Shown piece by piece: positions 14,001-24,854 of a DNA stretch of 64,000 bases (the first letter of the stretch is position 1; every line of letters starts with the position of its first letter). A program made the position numbers and the translations under genes. The notes under the pieces were generated by a model that was not told where the DNA came from, made no database searches, and saw only the letters and a list, made by a program, of their open reading frames with translations. The DNA comes from Tubulanus polymorphus (lineage: Eukaryota > Nemertea > Palaeonemertea > Tubulaniformes > Tubulanidae), in contig NC_134029.1 in assembly GCF_964204645.1 (NCBI RefSeq), positions 3,109,001-3,173,000 on the forward strand, in the 5' to 3' direction.

Positions 14001-17000
14001 TAGTTTGAGCTATTCCTTGAGCTAGTAGTTTGAGCTATTCCTTGAGCTAGTAGTTTGAGCTATTCCTTGAGCTAGTAGTTTGAGCTATTCCTTGAGCTAG
14101 TAGTTTGAACTAGTCCTTGAGCTAGTAGTTTGAGCTATTCCTTGAGCTAGTAGTTTGAGCTAGTCCTTGAGCTAGTTGGGAATGCGCCTACTGGGAGTTT
14201 TTAGTTCAACTAAGCCTTCACTTTTTTCATTGCAGGCACTTCTTAAAGTCGCTAAAAATCTATTCCGACAGCTGGGTAAGTCATACAGTTTAAACATGTG
14301 ATTTGAGTATTCTTCAAAGCCTTCCTTGCCTGTATGAGAGAAATGAAGACAGATGAGATATTTCTATATTTTCATAGATGATTTAACAGTTCTACTTCGT
14401 GAAATTATGCAGGAGGCAAGAAATCTCACAAATGCAGAACGGTGGGTTAACGAATGCGGTGTTTGCGTCCGGTTTCTCGATAGAATTGCATTAAAAATGA
14501 GTTTTTAAAAATGATATTTTTCTAGATGTTCCGTGTTTCTGGTTGAAAAAGAAACTGAAGAACTCGTCGCTAAAGTATTTGATGGAATCGCGGCCGATGA
14601 TAAAGAAGAATTGGTAATTTCAATATCACTCGACAAATAAGAGAAACATGATGAAATTCTTTTATCAAATTTATCAATCTGGTTTTATTTCTAGACGAGT
14701 GAAATTCGATTACCGCTTTCGCAAGGTATCGCTGGCCACGTAGCATCAACAGGTAAAAATATAACGTGCCCATCTAGTTTCCGATTTCAAAAAATTATTC
14801 AAATGTGAAGTCGCTTTTTCATACGAGACGTGATTTTTTTTTCAGGTGATATTCTCAACATTAAAGATGCATATTCTCATCCTTTATTCTACAAAGGTAT
14901 TGATGAAAGCACAGGATTCAGAACTAGGTACAGGTTACATGAAATTACTACGGTTTCGACTTTCAGTAGACTCTGGTTTGTTGAACAGTAAAATAATTTT
15001 TATCCTATGCATTTCTGATTTCAGAAATATTTTATGCTTCCCAATCAAAGATGAAAATGGTAAGATTTTGAGCTGTGACTGTGTTGAATTCTATGCCGTG
15101 CAGGTTGAGGCAAGGTTCAGTGTAATGATTTTATATATGTTTTAAAATCAGGTGTAGTGATAGGTGTGGCACAGTTGTGTAATAAAAAGATCGGTGAACA
15201 TTTCACGGTTTTTGATGTTGAAATAGCGAAGGCATTCTCAGTGTATTGCTGCATCAGTATTGTTCATGTAAGTCGTAACAAATTGTGATTTTAATGTAAG
15301 AAATTGTCTTGAAAATATACCCTGTACATATGTTTTGTATTTTATAGTCAATATTGTATCAGAAAGTTCACGAAACTCAGCTTCGCAGCAGATTAGCGAG
15401 TGAACTCATGTCATATCACATGAAGGTAATTGACATTTTCTCTGTGGATAGCACATAAATGACATTTATTCATCATTCACATGGAAATAGAAGTGAAATA
15501 CAGAGTCATTAGAACAACAACATCGTTCTAACATTCTGATCCTCAAAGTATTTATTCAAATCTTCGCTTATACAACTTTTGTTGGTTCGATATGGATGAA
15601 GAACATTTCTTATCAATTTTTCTATGATATCAAAGCTGAGCTTATGTTGTTTTACTAGAAATTGTGTGGGTTATAATTCTACTACCAACTGTCAACTTCT
15701 ATTAGTCTAATGCAATCACGTTCAGGATCCAGTTCTACATTGAGTTAAGATTTGACTCAGAGTTAGCTCATTTGAAATTGAACTAATCTTAACTCAGAGT
15801 TAACTAATCACATCAGTGGAACTGGGTCCATATTGAAAATATCATTATGATTTATTTGATTTTAATTATTAGGTATCTGGAGATGAAATGTTAGAGTATT
15901 TACATGTAGATATCCCAACACCTGAATCTATTATACACAACATGTCAGCATTAGATTGTTTACCTCGTCATATCGTTGAAAAAGATACGCTTTGGGTAGG
16001 TTTAAATATAATCACTTAAACTAACTATCTCTTGAACTGGCTGAAAATCATCATCTATTTCATCATCTATTGTTTCAGGCGACGTTGAGTATGTTTGATG
16101 ATTTAGGTTTCATCAATCGGTTCCGTATAAAACGTGACACATTGGTTCGATTCATATTACTAGTGAGGAAGGGTTATAGAGACAACCCGTATCACAACTG
16201 GACTCATGCGTTCTCAGTTGCTCATTTCTGTTATTTAGCCATCAAAAATTTCCACTTAAGCGAATACTTAGAGTAAGTACAACTAGATAGAGATAGATTG
16301 TGTTTCATCAGATACTGTTACATCACTGATATACAGTGGAAGTTCGTTACAATAAACTTCAGTTATTCTTCTTATATCCAGTATGAAATTTTCATAATCT
16401 ACCTATTCGGGATGAAATTCTAAATTTGTAATAGCCGATAGATAGGCATATCCAAGGTCGTTAAAACAAGGTTCCACTGTAGTATGTTTTTCATGTTATT
16501 AATGTTGAATTCATATTTCTGTTTTTTATTTTACAGAGATATAGAAATGTTTTCATTGTTCGTAGCCTGTTTATGTCATGATATCGACCATCGTGGAACG
16601 AACAATAGTTATCAAGTAGAATCTGTAAGTGGTCTCTATGCTTGTATTTTCCGATAGAACTCCATGTTATTTGAGTAGATGTAAATACAAAATGAAAGTT
16701 CCGTACAATCAAAATGATTGAAATGTATATATAAATTTCACCTATGATTATTTGAAACCAGGTACTAGAATGCTACAATTAAAGTATCTTTTTCTTTGAG
16801 TTTCATCTTAAGATTTGTTATGAGTTTTTTTTCTAAGCAAATAAAACCCTAAGTACCCCCTTAGTGAAGATGTAAAATTAACCCAGAAATGAAGTATAAT
16901 AGAAAAAGCTTCTTATTGATACAACTTAAGAGCTACAGAGTCTTTGAGAAGGTGAAATAATGCTTGACCAGAATTCAGATATGCTATCAATTGAATGTGT

Positions 17001-18422
17001 TTTTCAGAAATCTGTGCTTGCCAATTTATACAGCTCTGATGGGTCAGTGCTGGAGGTAAGTCAGTATAATCATGATGATTTATACTCGATATGTGTTCGT
17101 CCTGATTTTCATTTTTTCTTTTCGTTTTAGAGACACCATTTCACTCAGACCGTCAGCCTTCTCAATTTGGAAGGATGCAACGTATTTGAAACAGTTTCCG
17201 ACAGGGTAAACACTTGTTGAAGTAACTCAACCAACAGATATGAAAGATAATGGCAGCCAATTTGTTTAAATTTACCCTTTTGTATTTTCGTAGGAATATG
17301 CCAAAATTCTTGACCTGTTAAAGGATATAATCCTCGCCACTGATTTAGCCAACCATCTCCGGATTATCAAAGATCTCCAAGCTATGGCCAAATGTAAGTA
17401 AAAGCAAAGGGTTTTTCTGGGTATTTGCACACAATACACAAATGTATGATGTTTTGAATATATTTTGAATAGCTGGCTATGAAAAAAAAAGCGCTCGTTG
17501 CCATAAACTACTACTCTGTCTCCTCATGACCTGTTGCGATCTTTCCGACCAAACAAAAACCTGGCAGAATTCCAAAACTGTTGCTGTAAGTAGAATGATT
17601 TGCTGAACAAGTGATGTACACATACCACATACCCCCACTCGGGGATATATTTCATATGCTCGACATTCTCTTATTACAAGTCATTTCTGGCAAAAGATCG
17701 ACTTGTCTGAAGTCTTTATCAAACAATGATGGATGTGCAGAAATAGTATTGGTATTTTGTATGATTTTAGGAATGTGTATACAAGGAGTTTTTCACTCAA
17801 GGCGACCTCGAGAAAGCAATGGGTAAAAAACCTTTAGATATGATGGACCGTGACCGCGCGTGTATCCCAGATCTCCAGATAGGCTTCTTAGACCATATCG
17901 TGATTCCTGTCATCACGTAAGTTTCTAGAATTCATTATATTTCATTCAAGACATACCAGTTCAGTCGATTACCTCAGTCAAACTTGCTTCAGTTGCCATA
18001 GTTAGGACGATCATTACCAGTGTGTTTACAACTTGTTCAAGTGATAACCTCAGCAGATTGAATTAGAAATACAAATTGGGACACAAAGATAGCGATGACT
18101 TAAACATTGCGGAGTTTGACTGTAGTACATGTTTACACTATGAGCTACAGATACATGTTTCTCCAAACATCGTAAATGATGCAACTTGAAAGTGGTTTTT
18201 CTTTTTTGCAATTTCCACAGAATTCTCTCAGATCTCTTCCCAGTCGGCAAAGTCTTACTGGACAATGTTCGCAGTCATAAAACCATGTGGTTACGTGTTA
18301 GTAATAAAATGAAAACTGGACAATTGACGAGCAATACTTCCATGGACATATTCGAAATGGACTTGGAGGCGGCTAGCGAGAGTTGGGAGCACAAGAACGC
18401 GAATGGCAGCAAAAACAGCTGA
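5078..18422 (+). CDS. PDE2A: cGMP-stimulated 3',5'-cyclic nucleotide phosphodiesterase (PDE2A-like), 5' partial
   Basis: Hydrolyses cAMP and cGMP; in PDE2 cGMP binding to GAF-B activates the enzyme. Exons: 5078-5174, 9701-9753, 10520-10591, 11801-11842, 11944-12000, 13518-13648, 13792-13903, 14236-14275, 14378-14441, 14526-14613, 14695-14752, 14846-14927, 15025-15059, 15152-15267, 15348-15425, 15873-15995, 16079-16272, 16537-16624, 17008-17055, 17131-17205, 17294-17393, 17473-17585, 17771-17916, 18221-18422. They join to 737 codons plus TGA with no frame break. The first exon reads into the PDE2-typical [13 protein letters not shown] segment. GAF-A spans about residues 45-185, GAF-B about 190-350, and the catalytic HD-type domain about 416-700. 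Catalytic His455 and metal-site His459 ([13 protein letters not shown]), His495/Asp496 (CHDIDH), Asp607 (CDLSD) and the purine-binding Gln658 are all present. Two oddities: GAF-A lacks about 14 residues after DEIWFP, and the GAF-B NKxnFx3DE motif ends D-V. The start codon and N-terminal segment (about 200 residues in the human long form) were not found. Confidence 0.93.
5377..5475 (+). repeat. tRNA-derived SINE-like element in a PDE2A intron
   Basis: An A-box-like TGGCCTCCGTGGTCTAAG is followed about 50 bp later by a B-box-like GGTTTGTTCAAATCC. The spacing is right for a tRNA-type pol III promoter, but no cloverleaf can be drawn, so a SINE head is more likely than a tRNA gene. Confidence 0.5.
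7640..7765 (+). repeat. Degenerate telomere-like TTAGGG cluster
   Basis: Several GGGTTAGGG motifs occur within about 120 bp, mixed with variants (GGGTCTAGA, GGGTAAGG, GGTCTAGAGGG). They are not an uninterrupted array. TTAGGG is the common animal telomere unit, so this is an interstitial telomere-like patch or a coincidental G-rich microsatellite. Confidence 0.5.
9828..9897. repeat. CT-rich microsatellite
   Basis: An imperfect (CT)n/(TCTC)n run in a PDE2A intron. It produces meaningless open frames on both strands. Confidence 0.8.
12001..13517. other. PDE2A intron without further exon found
   Basis: 1.5 kb between the GAF-A exons 11944-12000 and 13518-13648. An acceptor-like CTTCACAG at about 12520 precedes ATGGAGCAATG, but that frame stops after six codons. 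The missing GAF-A segment was not found here. Confidence 0.6.
13984..14180. repeat. 25-bp tandem repeat inside a PDE2A intron
   Basis: About eight copies of a 25-bp unit (TAGTTTGAGCTATTCCTTGA plus GCTAG). The unit contains an internal near-duplication of TTGAGCTA. It ends about 55 bp upstream of the acceptor of exon 14236-14275. Confidence 0.93.
15725..15829. mobile_element. Short fold-back element (MITE-like), family 1 copy A
   Basis: 105 bp bounded by inverted ends: GGATCCAGTTCTAC on the left and GTGGAACTGGGTCC on the right. The two halves are themselves partly inverted copies (GAGTTAAGATTTGACTC against AATCTTAACTC). A second copy of the family lies at 37289-37415. It lies in the PDE2A intron between exons 15348-15425 and 15873-15995. 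There is no transposase, so it is non-autonomous. Confidence 0.65.
16334..16479. mobile_element. pogo/Tigger-like MITE with TA target duplication
   Basis: 146 bp beginning CAGTGGAAGTTCGTTACAAT and ending with the inverted form CGTTAAAACAAGGTTCCACTG, flanked on both sides by TA. CAGTGGAAC-type ends with a TA duplication are characteristic of pogo/Tigger members of the Tc1/mariner superfamily. It lies between PDE2A exons 16079-16272 and 16537-16624 and has no coding capacity. Confidence 0.7.
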
Positions 18423-18748
18423 AATAAACTTGCGAGAATTCCTGAAACGAATTCTCAGAAATCCAGTCCAAATCGGGTGACAACGGAATAAACATTCGAT
18501 ATGTTTTTAACATTTTTCGCTTTAAAATGAATGACATGGCGAATACAGAAATTAGAAAAAAAAACTTTTCAACGTTCGTCGGTGACCGGTCGTGAAGACA
18601 AATTTCACGCCGAATGCAAAACGGTGGCAGTTAAACGCTGGTGTATCATTAGACTCTAGTTTCGTCTGTGCTCTCTCTCTCTCTACTCATACGGTTATTA
18701 TTGTTAAAATACATGTTTATAGCGGTAGAAATCTACATATTTTTGATG

Positions 18749-18754
18749 AATAAA
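18749..18754 (+). terminator. Candidate polyadenylation signal of PDE2A
   Basis: AATAAA about 330 bp after the stop codon. A further candidate is at about 19644. Which one is used cannot be told from sequence. Confidence 0.45.
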
Positions 18755-18892
18755 TCTCCACGTCAAATACTTTAAAATACTCATCATCAAATAATGTTAT
18801 TTTAAACGCAGTTTTATGCGACTATGAATATAACTGTATGAGACACACTATAGTTATGTATATTGTAGTATGTCTATGGGTGTACATACAAC

Positions 18893-18928
18893 CTACGAGC
18901 AATTATCTTATTAGATAATTGCTCGTAG
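18893..18928. other. Perfect 16-bp inverted repeat (hairpin) in PDE2A 3' flank
   Basis: CTACGAGCAATTATCT, loop TATT, then AGATAATTGCTCGTAG: 16 base pairs without mismatch and a 4-nt loop. It lies about 140 bp past the first polyadenylation signal. It could be a fold-back transposon remnant, a structured 3' UTR element or a cruciform-forming site. The stem is short for a miRNA precursor. Confidence 0.9.
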
Positions 18929-19039
18929 ATACAACAGAGGAGGTAATATATATTCATCAAGAACCTCACACTGACCAGGGAGGCTGAACTTCCTGGAATA
19001 GAAAATCAAATTTGATTGTTTAAACTGGGAGTCATTATA

Positions 19040-19140
19040 CAGTCACAATCACTTAATTCGGATCAGTTTAATCTCGATTTCGATCTAATCCGGATATTAT
19101 TAATGGTCCCAAATGATCCGAATTAAGCGGTTTCTGTCAG
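19040..19140. mobile_element. Short inverted-repeat element, pogo-like
   Basis: About 100 bp with arms containing CTTAATTCGGATCA and its inverse TGATCCGAATTAAG. It begins CAGT after TA and ends near CTGTCAG before TA. The ends resemble the family at 16334 but the outer bases do not pair perfectly. Confidence 0.5.
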
Positions 19141-20904
19141 TATCGTACTTAAGGCAATATTTTCATCGAGGTTATCCTTTATCGAGAAAAAATGATTTAC
19201 AGATTTTTCATAAAGCTGAGAGTAAATTTCATTAAAACAGAGTTTGAATTAATTTATTCATTGCGGTTGCAGTATTCACAGCACAAATTACTGATTAAAC
19301 ACATATCTATTAAATAGTATTAGATATCATCATTCTCCCAACGAACATCTTCAGGTATACTTTTTAGATAAAACAAATTTCTTAGTCAACTGTGGCTGGA
19401 TTAATCTTGTATAAAGTATTAGAAGTACCGTATCCATATTGATGTCTGTTGTTCTCATGAAATTTTCTTCCAGAAAATCGATACATTTTTTTCGTTATTC
19501 GAAATCTACTGTTGTTGAATGCTGAAGCTGTTATATGCAGGGTCTCGGTAAAGGTACATTATATCAATGATAACGATATACGTATACGCTTCGCTTATGG
19601 AATATCTTCTTGTTAGCAGTTAATAGTGTAAATACTGTACAAAAATAAATGACAAAACAAAAGATGTGTTAAATCATCATCAATACTTGTACATGGTGTC
19701 TATAGCAAAACGTTTTTCTATTTACATTTTAATTTTATACTCTCGTATTCAACTAGTTATTGTTTTTTTTTTTTATTTATTTGTTTTTTGTGTAAAACTC
19801 CTGTAATATTTTTCAAAAACAACTTCTTTCATTTGAATACACACGTCGGGCAGGTTGGGTGATACGGTCTTATAAGTAGTTCTACGCTCTCAGATTGTGT
19901 TTTGTTTTGATCACGAGACCACGGACAGATGCCCGTATATGGATATTTTTATCGGGGACTATTTTTAATCACGTTGATATATCAGTCGTATTCTGCTTTT
20001 CGAGAAAGCCCTAATCATGGCTTTTGTGATATAATTCAGTAACGGGTGATTATATTGAATAGGTTGTCAGGTTTTTATTTGTGATCATGATTCAACTAAA
20101 ATCAGCGATGGTATGTGATTGTGCACGGCTAAAATCAATTAATTATCGCAATTTATAGAATTTACGCACCCTCGTAATATTGAAATTTCAGGTGATTTTT
20201 CTGTGCAATCTTCCATGCAAATGAAGTGCTTTATTTACAGCACGAACCATTGTACGTGACAGTTCAACAATGAAGGCATTTTTGAGTTAGATCTCTGACA
20301 GTTGAAATCATTTAGAAGATTTTGGAAGGTGTATGCAATGGTGGTGATTATACCTTTGACAGACCTCAAACATATTTGTTAACTGGTCAAATAACTGATG
20401 TCAATGATGCAAATGTATTTCTTTCTTTTTTACAAGGTGGTACGATGCTTTTTAGTAGTCAGTCTTTAATCTCGCAGACAGATTATATTGTATCCACTTA
20501 GTAAAAAAAAAAATTAGTTGAATTAGTTATTTAGCATTTTAATCTTTGTGTAATAATAATAATGTGTTATTATTTATTGCTGTGATTTTTAGGGGTCAAT
20601 TTCATTGCGGTAGTTTTTATTTGGCCGGTTTTATTAAAGCGTGGTCAAAGAATGGGTTCCATCCAGTTGTAGAGTCTATAGAAAGCGCTAATTTATTATT
20701 AGTCCTCTTTAAATAAAAATATGTCTATGCATAATAAACTACTCTTTCTTTCATTGTTAAATATGCCAGGGATGTCACTTTTCAGCTGATTCGGCTGAAT
20801 TTGATCCAAAATTGCAACGAAAATCAATTTGCTCTTGCTAGAGATCTGTCCACAACCCTATTCAGATTACATACATAGATGGTAAGTATTCCAAAGGATT
20901 GGTT

Positions 20905-20914
20905 AGCGCCACCT
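20905..20914 (-). promoter_or_regulatory. CTCF-like core motif
   Basis: AGCGCCACCT on the plus strand reads AGGTGGCGCT on the minus strand, fitting the bilaterian CTCF core AGRKGGCGC. It sits about 200 bp beyond the ARMC6 stop. This is a motif match only. Confidence 0.3.
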
Positions 20915-21108
20915 GGAAGACTCCTCTGTCCTGCAGAGAATAACAAGAAAACCCTTTGAAAATTACGGTACTCAATAATTTTAATTTATCCACTAAAGAT
21001 TTTATAAAAATAAAAGAAATTTCTTGCAAAACCAGAAAATAAATAATTCAAGTACAATGAATGAACAATAGGCGTAATAAAGGAACAGATAGAAATAATT
21101 AAGATGAT

Positions 21109-23867
21109 CTATCTGGACATCTTGGTTTTTTCACCCGTCCACAATTCTTTCAACTCGACGTTACACCCTAAATCACGTAAAGCGGCCTTGGCTTCGTCTT
21201 TGCAGGCGGTATGTTGAGTATAAGACCAGCGTATGATCTCTTCGGCACCGAGCTCTAATAAAGGATTGATGTATTCTTTCGTTCTCGACACGAGATTTCG
21301 TATTGCCATGCATCCTTGTTTCTAACAAAATACAAGATTTTTGAAATTCATGAAGAAAGCTGCCTGAACTGACTAGATTAGAATTAATGCTTTTACACGG
21401 TCCCTACAGGTCAGATGTTCCTGGATAAAACGAGTTTTCAAGAAAATTTCAAATTTTGAGTGTAGTATATCACTTTCTTATCTCGATTTAAGTATAATCC
21501 TAAATAGGTACTATGGTTTCGTAAGCAAATTCCTATCTTTCTTTTTCAGTAACCACCTAATTAGGCAACAAATCCCGGCCCTACTGTACCAATTGAGGCG
21601 TAGTCTATTTACTGGTAAAAGTTTCTAAATGCCTCAAAATTGAAGGATTTGTTAATGAGTTTCGGGACTTTTTCTCAAATTGAAGAGTTTCAAGCGCCTT
21701 TAAAAGCAATTTTCATTTAGAAGGAGTTTTCAGGGAGATGTAGGAGTTTAATATAATACCTGTACAGGGACTGATGTTCTGTGTACTTTCATCGCTTGTA
21801 ATACAAGAGATGGTCCACCCTCGGCGAAGAACCGGTGACAAAGATCGGGTTGACGTAGAATAATCACAGCGATACAAATACAGCACATTTCACAGATAGC
21901 CGCGTGAGCCATGTGTTTAGTTAAAGCTGTCAGAATTAAAGCAAATCCATCGCGTTTCACAATGGCTACTTTAACATTATCGTTACCGGCGAGTGCTTTC
22001 AATAGACACATTATTTGATGCACAATAGACTGAAATAGAAGAAAACAATATCCTTTCTAAATAAGGCTAAGAAATTGATAGTGCGCTTTGTTTCTCATTT
22101 CTGCTGAGCTTATGTTCAGCCGCGTATCTACCCTGTACATTTTTTAAAAAACATGATCTAACTAACCATAACAGACATGGTAGTTATAGACATGAACTGG
22201 TTACCAATTTTTTACCAGTTTACACAAGTGATCCAGCCAATTTGGGACCGAAAATATGTCTGCCTCAAGCGATATCCGAGTTGGATATACTTCATTAGGT
22301 TCATTAGTTTGCGTACCTGGCTATTCAAATTGTTTTCTAAGGCTTTCAGAACGAACTCAATTCCACCGAGATCCATAATTTCCTGGCAAAACTCATTTCG
22401 AACCGACAATTTGCCTAATGTCTTAAACAATTCGCCCTGAACAGCATTGTTCGAACTATAATCTGAAAATAGGAAAATTTAAATCATTTGAATTTACGGG
22501 GTTCTTACAGATCGGAGAATTCAAAATACCCTGAAATTATAAGATATCTCAGTGGGGACTACTTTTTATCAATAAGTTCCTTGCGCTACTTGTCACCAGC
22601 AAAAGAAAAACAGGACACAAAAAATTCAAATTCCACGTCTTTTCCCTGATTTTCAAGATGAGACGGAATTCCCTGATTTTTGCGTCGGGGAGAATTTAAT
22701 TCAAAATTCCCTAATTTTCCCTGATCCTTTTAAAAGCCCTAATATGAATACATACTCAATCATTCGTACACGGGAGCCTTTTTCAAATACAGTAAACCTC
22801 AATATCTACCTCTCGAGATTTCTAGCAACATTTTCAGCGCATTCGTTTCTGTGACGATCAACTTGGCGTGTTCATGAGCTCTGCCGAACGGAACGCGCAC
22901 GTCGTCATCGAGAGTTAACGTCTGTAACATTAGACAAACTTCTTTAACGATGTCTCCATCGCGAGCGCGATATTCGCTCAGAACAGTCATCAACGATTGG
23001 ATGATGTGCTGCCCGACGAAACCTTGTCGATTCTCCTCGTGCATCGTGCATGTTTTACGAATAAACGCGATCACGTTCAAAACGATTTCGCGATCGTCCA
23101 TTCGACTGTCGAGAAGCTTCGCGAAAAATATCACGCCCTGCCCGTCGATCAGGTCCGGTTGACCGTTAAGCAGCGAATTCAGAGTCCGCAAACAAACGAC
23201 TATCGACTCATCGTTTCGCGCATCGTAGAATTTTTTACAGCAATCGAATAAAACGTCGTAGGCTTTATTGGCTCCGGCTAAACACCGATGCGGTAGATCG
23301 ATATCGCATTCAGTTTCGATCAGGGAACACGAACGTTTGATTTGAATCTCGTCGTCAACGTCGAGACCTTGTTTCAGTTGTTCGATCGCTTCGATGACCG
23401 GTTGTTTAGTTTCAGCTCCGTCCCCGCAACCTCGGATCTGTGTCGCATCTTGTACAATGTTATCTAATCTCACTCCCTGCAACAAATCAAATGCATAACC
23501 GCATTTTTAGAAAATCTATTTGAATATTTTTGGCGTAAATGTATGATTTTACGAGAAAGTTTAAAATAAGCTGAACAAGCATTGCCTTTCAGGGTGGCCA
23601 CTTTCCCTTTCCACCTATTTACAAATCCTGATTTCTCGGTTAGTTCCGCGAGTGAACGAATCAGAGAAATTTCTAGGTTTAAAAGTTACATTCATTTTTC
23701 CATTGAATCACGTATTGATTTTTCCTGAGTTCCCGAGGCGACCTACCTACCTGTGACTGAAATTGTTTGACTGCATCGTTCAATGCTCCAGCCGCATCCA
23801 TTTCAAACTCTTCCATATTTTCGCGCACGGCTGCGTCGAATGTTTCTTGCGTTATTCGTTTACTCAT
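21109..23867 (-). CDS. ARMC6: Armadillo repeat-containing protein 6
   Basis: Five exons in transcript order: 23867-23751, 23476-22810, 22462-22317, 22029-21760, 21321-21109, ending TAG; together 470 codons plus stop, close to the human length of about 480-500. Identification rests on the near-identical start [20 protein letters not shown], then [34 protein letters not shown] and the C-terminal [20 protein letters not shown], all diagnostic ARMC6 segments. The body is armadillo helical repeats; the molecular role of the family is poorly known. The ATG at 23867 is directly preceded by TTTTCTATAG, a good acceptor, so an upstream exon (5' UTR or a few codons) probably exists towards 24 kb. The neighbour PHF14 is divergent. 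Codon use and exon boundaries look normal, with all phases matching. Confidence 0.93.
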
Positions 23868-24144
23868 CTATAGAAAACAAATCACACAGACAGGTAATCA
23901 CGACATCATAGACATAATCGGATCTATTATTGTCATGTCAGATTCAGACATTGAACTGAAAATGTCCAGTTAACAGGTTAATAAATACTAACCTTTTCAC
24001 TGAATAGCTAGGACTACCTAGCTATTTACTATTGACTTTTGGGGAAAAAACAAAACAATGCCCGTTGCGAAATAACCTTAAATAAAGGAGTTGAATTTCT
24101 AAGAAATTACGGTTTCCAGTGCATTCCATGGGCTGGCGACGACC

Positions 24145-24410
24145 TTGAAATTGATTTTTAACCTAAAACCTGGTAGCAGCACTGCACGGTCACCTATCGG
24201 CATTTCTGTGAACTAATATTGCGGGCTGGTTGGACGGGCCGGTGTAGTTTGTTGTAGTAGATAGAGTCTAGCGTCAACACCAGCTAACTTGAAAACTCAG
24301 TCGATTCGAACCTGGGACAACCGTGTTTATCTTTCTGGTTTTTACTCAGAACTAGCAGTCTCGGTTCAAACCTGGGACTAGACTGGTTGCCTGTCCCATT
24401 CAATATAGGC
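24145..24410 (-). repeat. tRNA-derived SINE-like element, family A
   Basis: On the minus strand it carries two B-box-like motifs (CCAGGTTTGAACC and CCCAGGTTCGAATCG). A body segment, AGTTCACAGAAATGCCGATA then GGTGACCGTGCAGTGCTGCT, closely matches 33048-33095 on the plus strand, showing a dispersed repeat. The outer limits are approximate. Confidence 0.55.
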
Positions 24411-24586
24411 CTTTTTATGAACCAGCAAAATCGAAATAGATTAGCTATTTAGATAATATAGCCGATTAGTGTCAATTAGCATAACCGGGTATGTTGGTTG
24501 ATAAAAACGCCAGGTAGAAATTATTCAATTATGGACTACTCAGCAGCGACTTCTACCGAGAACACCATATCCGGTTTAGATAATCG

Positions 24587-24613
24587 GCATACTTGCTCGC
24601 CGAGCAAGTATGC
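24587..24613. other. 13-bp perfect inverted repeat between ARMC6 and PHF14
   Basis: GCATACTTGCTCG, one C, then CGAGCAAGTATGC. Imperfect pairing continues outward through TAATCG on the left and CGATTA on the right. It lies about 720 bp upstream of the ARMC6 ATG and 240 bp upstream of the PHF14 ATG. It could be a fold-back element or a dyad-symmetric binding site. Confidence 0.85.
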
Positions 24614-24854
24614 TGAGTATGCTAATCGATTATGATAACCAATGTTCATAAAAATGACGGATTATGACATAATCCATGCTCATAAAAACGTTTTGCATAC
24701 TCGAATATACTAATCGAGTGTTCCCAAGGCCTCAAGAATTGAAGATAGAGACCGGTAACCAGTCTAACCTGGGACATCCCATACTACTATACTGTCCTTT
24801 TCCTTATTTTACCTTCTTGGACCGCTCAATCCGCGTTTTACTCACCGAATCAAA

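Larger units (their letters stand above)
18423..21108. other. Convergent intergenic region between PDE2A (+) and ARMC6 (-)
   Basis: 2.7 kb of AT-rich DNA holding both 3' ends. It contains the hairpin at 18893, the fold-back element at 19040-19140 and a CTCF-like core at 20905-20914. No coding exon was seen. Confidence 0.6.
23868..24854. promoter_or_regulatory. Divergent promoter region between ARMC6 and PHF14
   Basis: 987 bp separate the two start codons, so both 5' ends and promoters must largely lie here. It contains a SINE-like element at 24145-24410 and inverted repeats around 24480-24720. No obvious TATA box is positioned for either gene. A shared or bidirectional promoter is inferred from arrangement only. 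Confidence 0.5.

Noticed and set aside
22950-23251. Plus-strand open frames opposite ARMC6 exon 2
   Set aside because: Antisense shadows of a well-supported conserved exon.
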